Both the position numbers and the translations under genes were made by a program. This document shows positions 59,155 through 64,000 of a stretch of 64,000 nucleotides of DNA, in pieces (the stretch's first letter is position 1; each line of letters opens with the position of its first letter). The DNA lies in NCBI RefSeq assembly GCF_014651615.1, contig NZ_BMXF01000002.1:923629-987628 (forward strand). The letters run 5' to 3'. The stretch is from Persicitalea jodogahamensis (GTDB lineage: Bacteria > Bacteroidota > Bacteroidia > Cytophagales > Spirosomataceae). The notes beneath the pieces are model-generated. The model did no database searches. It saw only the letters and a program-made list of their open reading frames with translations, and was not told the DNA's origin.

Positions 59155-60591
59155 TTATTGTCCCTGTCCCATTGAATACGACTGTTTGCCATCAAACTCG
59201 TAGAGGTTTTCGGTTTTGATGCTGTCGATTCCCTGCGCTTCGGCGCTGGTAAGCAAGCCGATGATTTGCTGCTTCGAAATACCGCTGCCATTGGCGGATT
59301 TAAAGCGACAGCGCCAGTGGTCGGTGCAGAAGGTCTCCGGAAAGCCTTCGGGCCATACCTTGATGCCCCGATTGGTGATCATCGTGAGCTCCGTACCATG
59401 AACATCCAGCTTTTGAAGTTTCGTGGCGATCTCATCCGGATTGGTACCATTCCAGTGGACGAACATATCCACGCCCACCAGGTCTTTTTTTGCAGGTACT
59501 TTTTTCTTGTACTTGGGCAGAATCAGGGCCGCGTCTTTGGCGTAGGAAACGGATTTGAGGGTAGTGGGTTTTTCTCCCAGATTGGCAATGACGGCCCCGG
59601 CAAATTCCTTCGTCCCGACATTTTGCTTGCTGACCCCTGCCTTAAAAATGTCGTAGGTATGAGTGCCCTCCTCGATGGTTTTTAGCCACGCATTCTGGAC
59701 CTTTTCAGCCACTTCGGGCTGGCCGATGTGGTTGAGCATCATTATGGCGCCCTGTAACAAACCCGAAGGATTTGCCATATTCTGTCCGGCACGGCGTGGG
59801 GCTGAGCCATGAATGGCCTCGAACATGGCGCACTCTTCGCCGATATTGGACGACCCGGCCAGACCAACCGATCCGGCAATCTGCGCGGCTACGTCAGACA
59901 ACACGTCACCGTACAGGTTGGGCATCACGATCACGTCGAAAATCTCCGGTGTGTCGGCCATCTTGGCTGCGCCAATGTCAATAATCCAGTGCTCGTTTTC
60001 AATGTCGGTGTATTCAGCTGCTATCTCATCAAACACTTTATGAAACAGCCCGTCCGTCTGCTTCATGATATTGTCTTTGGTGAAGCAGGTTACCTTTTTA
60101 CGGCCGTAGTGGCGGGCATACTCGAAAGCGTAGCGCACAATTTTCTCACAGCCGGGGCGGCTGATGAGTTTCAGGCACTGCACTACCTCGTCCGTCTGCT
60201 GGTGTTCGATACCTGCGTAGAGGTCTTCCTCGTTTTCCCGCACAATCACGATGTCCATTTCGGGGTGTTTGGTGCTGACGAACGGCGCCAGGCTCATGCA
60301 GGGGCGGACATTGGCGTAGAGTCCCAGAAACTTGCGCGTAGTCACGTTCAGACTTTTGTAGCCTCCTCCCTGTGGTGTTGTAATGGGAGCTTTGAGGAAT
60401 ATCTTGTTTCGGCGGATGACATCCCATGATTCCGGCGAGATTCCTGCCGTGTTTCCGGCCAGGTATACCTTTTCGCCCACTTCAATTTCGTCGATCTCGA
60501 TTTCGGCGCCCGCCGCTTTAATGATCTCGAGGGTTGCATCCATGATTTCGGGACCGATGCCGTCCCCTTTGGCAACTGTGATTCGGGTCAT
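59155..60591 (-). CDS. NADP-type isocitrate dehydrogenase with C-terminal extension
   Basis: A 478-residue protein from the ATG at 60591; an earlier in-frame start at 60624 adds 11 residues with no similarity. It belongs to the isocitrate/isopropylmalate dehydrogenase family. ITTPQGGGYKSLNVTTRKFLGLYANVRP holds the substrate Arg residues, EIFDVIVMPNLYGDVLSDVAAQ the metal Asp, and HGSAPRRAGQNMANPSG the cofactor loop. The 130-residue C-terminal part after LGEKPTTLKSV is longer than in E. coli Icd and matches the Thermus/Rickettsia-type IDH branch. It converts isocitrate to 2-oxoglutarate in the TCA cycle. Two small paralogs follow in the same operon. Confidence 0.93.
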   Translation of the reverse strand: MTRITVAKGDGIGPEIMDATLEIIKAAGAEIEIDEIEVGEKVYLAGNTAGISPESWDVIRRNKIFLKAPITTPQGGGYKSLNVTTRKFLGLYANVRPCMSLAPFVSTKHPEMDIVIVRENEEDLYAGIEHQQTDEVVQCLKLISRPGCEKIVRYAFEYARHYGRKKVTCFTKDNIMKQTDGLFHKVFDEIAAEYTDIENEHWIIDIGAAKMADTPEIFDVIVMPNLYGDVLSDVAAQIAGSVGLAGSSNIGEECAMFEAIHGSAPRRAGQNMANPSGLLQGAIMMLNHIGQPEVAEKVQNAWLKTIEEGTHTYDIFKAGVSKQNVGTKEFAGAVIANLGEKPTTLKSVSYAKDAALILPKYKKKVPAKKDLVGVDMFVHWNGTNPDEIATKLQKLDVHGTELTMITNRGIKVWPEGFPETFCTDHWRCRFKSANGSGISKQQIIGLLTSAEAQGIDSIKTENLYEFDGKQSYSMGQGQ

Positions 60592-60621
60592 TTTGGTAAG
60601 AGTTTTATGGTTTGACAGGGG

Positions 60622-60629
60622 CAAAACTA
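60622..60629 (-). promoter_or_regulatory. Candidate -7 element upstream of idh
   Basis: The minus strand reads TAGTTTTG, matching TAnnTTTG, 30 bases upstream of the idh ATG. No clear -33 box is found. It shares a 96-base divergent region with the LysR gene. Confidence 0.35.
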
Positions 60630-60655
60630 GGAAGGGTTATTCATAAGTTTTTATT

Positions 60656-60663
60656 TATATTTG
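60656..60663 (+). promoter_or_regulatory. Candidate -7 element upstream of the LysR gene
   Basis: TATATTTG matches TAnnTTTG, 24 bases before the ATG at 60688. No TTTG box is at the matching -33 position. The LysR protein could bind between this and the idh promoter. Confidence 0.35.
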
Positions 60664-60687
60664 CGATCAAATGTATTAGATATTTTT

Positions 60688-61599
60688 ATGAACTACACTC
60701 TTCATCAATTACAGGTTTTCCTTAAAGTTTCTCAAAATGAGAGTGTTACTAAGGCGGCGGAAGAGTTGCATCTGACTCAGCCAGCGGTATCCATCCAGCT
60801 GAAAAATTTTCAGGATCAGTTCGAGATTCCACTTACGGAAGTAGTGGGACGTAAGCTGTATGTGACTGATTTTGGCAAAGAAATTGCTGTGGCCGCTGAG
60901 AATATCCTGAATGAAGTCTATGCGATCAATTACAAAACCCTTGCGTATCAGGGCCAACTGAGCGGACGTCTGAAGATCTCGGTAGTTTCGACGGGTAAGT
61001 ACATAATGCCTTATTTTTTGGCTGGATTTTTGAAGAAACATGAGGGGATCGAACTCGCCCTCGACGTAACCAATAAGGCTCAGGTTATCGGGAGTCTGGA
61101 ACGAAATGAAGTTGACTTTTCGCTGGTTTCGGTACTTCCTGCTAATTTGCAGATAGAACAGGAAGAACTCATGCAGAATAAACTCTACGTCGTGGGGAAC
61201 TCCGATGAAAAATTCCCCAGAAAGTCCTATGGAATAGATTTATTCGAGACGCTGCCGCTGATATACCGTGAACCCGGGTCGGGCACCCGGTATGTGATGG
61301 AGCGGTTTATCGAAGAGAATAAGTTGCCAGTTCGTAAAAAAATGGAATTGACTTCCAATGAAGCCGTAAAACAGGCCGTTATGGCCGGACTAGGCTATTC
61401 GATTATGCCTCTGATTGGTATCAGGAGCGATCTTAAAAACGGGAATCTGCAAATTATTCCGGTGAAAGGCTTTCCGATAACGTCTACCTGGCGGCTTATC
61501 TGGATGAAACATAAGAACTTTTCGCCGGTGGCTCGTTCGTTCTTGACATACTTGAAAAAAGAGAAGTCAACCATAATCGCCGAAAAATTTTCTCATTAA
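60688..61599 (+). CDS. LysR-family transcriptional regulator
   Basis: A 303-residue protein from the ATG at 60688. The N-terminal winged helix-turn-helix (about 1-60, NYTLHQLQVFLKVSQNESVTKAAEELHLTQPAVSIQLKNF) is followed by the periplasmic-binding-protein-like effector domain (about 90-290). It resembles CysB/CbbR-type regulators, and its effector is unknown. Its start is divergent from idh across a 96-base region, so regulation of idh is plausible but only inferred from position. The NmrA-like gene follows by 7 bases and is probably co-transcribed. Confidence 0.93.
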   Translation: MNYTLHQLQVFLKVSQNESVTKAAEELHLTQPAVSIQLKNFQDQFEIPLTEVVGRKLYVTDFGKEIAVAAENILNEVYAINYKTLAYQGQLSGRLKISVVSTGKYIMPYFLAGFLKKHEGIELALDVTNKAQVIGSLERNEVDFSLVSVLPANLQIEQEELMQNKLYVVGNSDEKFPRKSYGIDLFETLPLIYREPGSGTRYVMERFIEENKLPVRKKMELTSNEAVKQAVMAGLGYSIMPLIGIRSDLKNGNLQIIPVKGFPITSTWRLIWMKHKNFSPVARSFLTYLKKEKSTIIAEKFSH

Positions 61600-61606
61600 A
61601 TACTTT

Positions 61607-62479
61607 ATGCACAGAATACTCATCACAGGGGCCACAGGTAATGTGGGCTCCGATGCGATCAAATCACTCCATGATCTCAGGCTGAATTACAAGCTGGTGG
61701 CCGGGGTACGAAATGTAGAGGAGAGCCGGGCAAAATTTGCGGATTATGATCTGGATTTTGTGAAATTTGATTTTACTGATCCTGCTACCATCGAAGCGGC
61801 ATTGAAGCAATGCGATGTATTATTTCTTCTGCGCCCGCCCGGGTTGACCGATGTCGGAAAGTACTTCAAGCCCCTTATTGATCAGGCGGTGGCATCAGAA
61901 GTCAGGCATATTGTTTTTTTGTCAGTGCAGGGCGCGCCGCTGAACCGGTTCATTCCCCATCACAAAATCGAGAAGCTGATTACGGAAAGCGGAATTCCAT
62001 TCACCTTCCTGCGGCCTGCGTACTTTATGCAAAACTTCACAACGACTTTGCGCGAAGATCTGGTCGAAAGAAAGCAGATTTTCCTGCCCGCTGATAATGC
62101 CAGATTCACACTCATCGACGTTCGCGACATTGGTGCCGTTGCCGCACAGGTGCTGGTTCGGCCCGACAAATATGCCAATAAAGCCTTTGACCTTACGAGT
62201 GAAGAACCGCTGATGTTCCGTCAGATGGCGGAGAAGCTGAGTCGGGGACTGGGTCGCACGATTAATTATGAATCGCCGACATTGTGGGAGTTTTTTCGGG
62301 AAAAAAGGCGTGAAGGCTATTCAATGGGCCTCATCGTGGTCATGGCTGTACTGCACTATCTACCCCGCTTTCAAAAAACACCCCCGCTTTCTCCCTGGGT
62401 GGAGAAAATCACGGGATCCGCTCCCATTTCATTTGAACAATTTGTGTGCGATAATTCGGAAGTACTGTCAAGCCTGTAA
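61607..62479 (+). CDS. NmrA-like NAD(P)-binding SDR protein
   Basis: The 290-residue protein has an N-terminal Rossmann fold with RILITGATGNVGSDAIKSL, the GxxGxxG dinucleotide motif, followed by LVAGVRN and DFVKFDFTDPATIEAALKQCDVLFLLRPP. A later LSVQGAP...FTFLRPAYFMQNF segment places it in the NmrA/QOR2-like atypical SDR group. Such proteins act as reductases or NAD(P) sensors. Here the substrate is unknown. It lies 7 bases after the LysR gene and is convergent with DUF421, 9 bases apart. Confidence 0.92.
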   Translation: MHRILITGATGNVGSDAIKSLHDLRLNYKLVAGVRNVEESRAKFADYDLDFVKFDFTDPATIEAALKQCDVLFLLRPPGLTDVGKYFKPLIDQAVASEVRHIVFLSVQGAPLNRFIPHHKIEKLITESGIPFTFLRPAYFMQNFTTTLREDLVERKQIFLPADNARFTLIDVRDIGAVAAQVLVRPDKYANKAFDLTSEEPLMFRQMAEKLSRGLGRTINYESPTLWEFFREKRREGYSMGLIVVMAVLHYLPRFQKTPPLSPWVEKITGSAPISFEQFVCDNSEVLSSL

Positions 62480-62488
62480 TAAGAGGAA

Positions 62489-63019
62489 TTATGTGGTGCC
62501 GGGGTATTTCCTGACATTATCCATCGCGTCGGCTGTCTGAGCATCCCGTTCGGGGATTATACTCATCGTGCCGGTTGTTTCGAGAACGATCGAATGAATA
62601 TTCTGCAGGTCCGACGTTCCGCTCTCCCGGACAGCCATATTGATTTCTTCTTCGGTTATCCGTTCTCTTTTCATTACTTCACGAAGCATTTTGCCCTGAT
62701 ACAACAACAGGACGGGCTCGCTGGTAACAAGCTTCTTCACTGCCTTGACACGAACCGAGAGCCAGGTCAGGCAATATTGCAGCGAGATAAAGAGAACGAA
62801 AGCAAGAACTCCGTCCAGCAACGGGATGTCCTTACTCAGGGCCACCGTGGCCAACGAAGACCCCAATGCAACGGTTACTATAAAGTCGAAGGCATTCATT
62901 TTGGACAACGTTCGCTTGCCTGACATTCTGAGCAGAATGACTATTGCAGCGTAGGCAAGCGTGGTATTGATGGCGATGCGAATGATGCTGGTCCAATTGT
63001 CGAAGAATATTTTTTCCAT
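62489..63019 (-). CDS. DUF421 (YetF-like) membrane protein
   Basis: A 176-residue protein from the ATG at 63019. Three transmembrane helices fill about residues 12-95 (TTLAYAAIVILLRMSGKRTLSKMNAFDFIVTVALGSSLA). A cytosolic DUF421 domain follows, with LLLYQGKMLREVMKRERITEEEINMAVRESG and VLETTGTMSIIP. It is the YetF/YdfR type, known in Bacillus spore and envelope contexts; no function is established for Bacteroidota. Confidence 0.92.
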   Translation of the reverse strand: MEKIFFDNWTSIIRIAINTTLAYAAIVILLRMSGKRTLSKMNAFDFIVTVALGSSLATVALSKDIPLLDGVLAFVLFISLQYCLTWLSVRVKAVKKLVTSEPVLLLYQGKMLREVMKRERITEEEINMAVRESGTSDLQNIHSIVLETTGTMSIIPERDAQTADAMDNVRKYPGTT

Positions 63020-63151
63020 GAGGGGGCAGAAGGTTTTAGGTTTTCGTCGGGAAACCATCTAAAACAACTGGGCCACCTTGGGAATCTAAAATGATCTTTC
63101 CGGGCTTTGTATCTCTGGTTCGACCCATGTAGGAAAAATGCAGCCTGAGAA

Positions 63152-63769
63152 TTATTTTCCTACCGGAAAACCGCTCACTTCGATCCAATCCAGTCTGGAA
63201 CTTGCCGGCGACCTGCCGCCTCTCATCAGATCTGTCCAGCCGATTTCCTCCACTTTGGTCAGGTCTGCGTTCACGACGGGCTTGGTTTCGATAACAGACT
63301 CGATATTCAGCCCCATCCATTTCATGTCCGAAATGTTGAATTCCCGCACGCGCCAATCCCCGGATTCCGGATCAAGGGGCTGGCTGACCAGCCAGGTTCC
63401 GTCGGCCAGTTTGAGAATAACATGGAGTTGCCGATAGCCGGACTGCTTGGATCGCCAGCTGATTTTTCCCTGACGCGAGAGGTCAACGTACTTTGTTCTG
63501 TGTTTAATGGCCACGGCCCAATTACCCTGGCAGACTCCCGACCAAATGTAATAGGGGTCATCTGCTGGCTTGTCGTGATGACTTTTCCGGATTGAGTCCT
63601 TCCCGGGGCCATACAGCGTCATGACCAGGTCATTATTGGTAAGATGCTCCTGTGTCACGGGTGTCTCGGCGGGTGTTTCTTTAAAATCTTCCCGAAAAAA
63701 AAGGCCCGGCCGTTGCTGGGCCATGGCTATATCCGCAACAAAGCACAAGATGAAAAGCTGGCGTCTCAT
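63152..63769 (-). CDS. Secreted protein of unknown function (sugar-binding/DUF1080-like shape)
   Basis: A 205-residue protein from the ATG at 63769; M1 of the longer frame at 63799 has no signal. The signal peptide is short (ILCFVADIAMAQQ). The mature part is beta-rich, such as GLFFREDFKETPAETPVTQEHLTNNDLVMTLYGPGKDS and SGDWRVREFNISDMKWMGLNIESVIETKPVV. It resembles concanavalin-type carbohydrate domains but no family was recognised. It lies 49 bases before a hydroxyacid dehydrogenase end on the same strand. Confidence 0.75.
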   Translation of the reverse strand: MRRQLFILCFVADIAMAQQRPGLFFREDFKETPAETPVTQEHLTNNDLVMTLYGPGKDSIRKSHHDKPADDPYYIWSGVCQGNWAVAIKHRTKYVDLSRQGKISWRSKQSGYRQLHVILKLADGTWLVSQPLDPESGDWRVREFNISDMKWMGLNIESVIETKPVVNADLTKVEEIGWTDLMRGGRSPASSRLDWIEVSGFPVGK

Positions 63770-63817
63770 GGGATCGGCATTTTCTCGATGACTTTTCAAG
63801 CTGTACGCTTTATAGCT

Positions 63818-64000
63818 CTAATAGCCTCTTGCCAGATCAACCTCGCTTTCCAGTGCCTCCCCTGTCTCCAGGTTGGCCAGATTCCTCAGGAAAATATCCA
63901 CTTTTCCCAGATGTTCGTCGGCCTGCCCACCGCCCGTATGCTGGGTCAGGATAACGTTAGGGAGGGTCCAGAGCGGACTGTCTTCGGGCAGCGGCTCAAC
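63818..64000 (-). CDS. C-terminal end of a D-2-hydroxyacid dehydrogenase
   Basis: Sixty residues before the TAG stop are visible; the rest of the gene lies outside the window. The segment LPEDSPLWTLPNVILTQHTGGG holds the conserved C-terminal motif of D-isomer 2-hydroxyacid dehydrogenases, where the His-type residue after VIL(T/S)(P/Q)H is part of the catalytic site. The remainder ends GEALESEVDLARGY. The family reduces 2-oxo acids or oxidises D-hydroxy acids with NAD(P); the substrate here cannot be told. Confidence 0.85.
   Translation of the reverse strand, partial: VEPLPEDSPLWTLPNVILTQHTGGGQADEHLGKVDIFLRNLANLETGEALESEVDLARGY

Overview
The window looks like chromosomal DNA of a Bacteroidota member of the Cytophagales, most like the Dyadobacter/Spirosoma group. 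This is inferred from gene content and no database was searched. The supporting signs are an LpxC-FabZ fusion, a SusC/SusD pair, a type IX secretion C-terminal tail, a GH92 mannosidase, many Bacteroidota-type lipoproteins, and promoters of the TTTG-N19-TAnnTTTG type. GC content is near 50 percent. There is one tRNA, no rRNA, no CRISPR array and no recognisable transposase.

Layout. 1-700: an MNT/HepT toxin-antitoxin pair, with HepT cut by the window edge. 769-5409: a minus-strand lipid A cluster (HD hydrolase, lpxD, lpxC-fabZ, lpxA). 5626-5699: a CAU tRNA with its own promoter and terminator. 6144-11887: a tripartite RND efflux operon. 12032-21957: a Uma2-like nuclease, a lipoprotein acetolactate decarboxylase, an SGNH esterase, a DUF1800/DUF1501 pair, a GH92 mannosidase, an MBL-fold hydrolase and a patatin. 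22305-28109: a SusC/SusD/third-lipoprotein uptake operon behind a near-consensus promoter. 28214-36849: a cytochrome c-copper monooxygenase fusion, YfhO, PfkA, a YdcF-like protein, a TlpA-like thioredoxin and a lipoprotein whose signal peptide is built from a dispersed repeat. 36850-49131: DUF2905, PyrR, Pth, an OmpA-family protein, an SLC12-like transporter, DUF4126, an ABC exporter, a thiolase, GtrA and an NlpE-like lipoprotein. 49575-53506: a 1058-residue barrel/coiled-coil protein and a porin-like protein. 53882-64000: LeuRS with a low-GC insertion, an M20 peptidase, isocitrate dehydrogenase followed by two small paralogous coiled-coil proteins, a LysR regulator, an NmrA-like protein, DUF421, a secreted protein and the end of a 2-hydroxyacid dehydrogenase.

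How genes work together. The lpx genes carry out the first steps of lipid A synthesis. The RND, SusCD and OmpA-type genes build and use the outer membrane. GH92, the SGNH esterase and SusCD suggest glycan use, although the SusCD substrate cannot be read from its neighbours. The remaining genes are mostly housekeeping (pfkA, pth, pyrR, leuS, idh).

The least explained items are the 1058-residue protein with an exact-length 60-residue internal duplication, the LeuRS insertion, the tandem paralogs behind idh, the dispersed repeat inside a signal peptide, two GGATAATGG-type intergenic palindromes, and a relic of a 7TM-AraC regulator. No complete new defence or mobile system was found.
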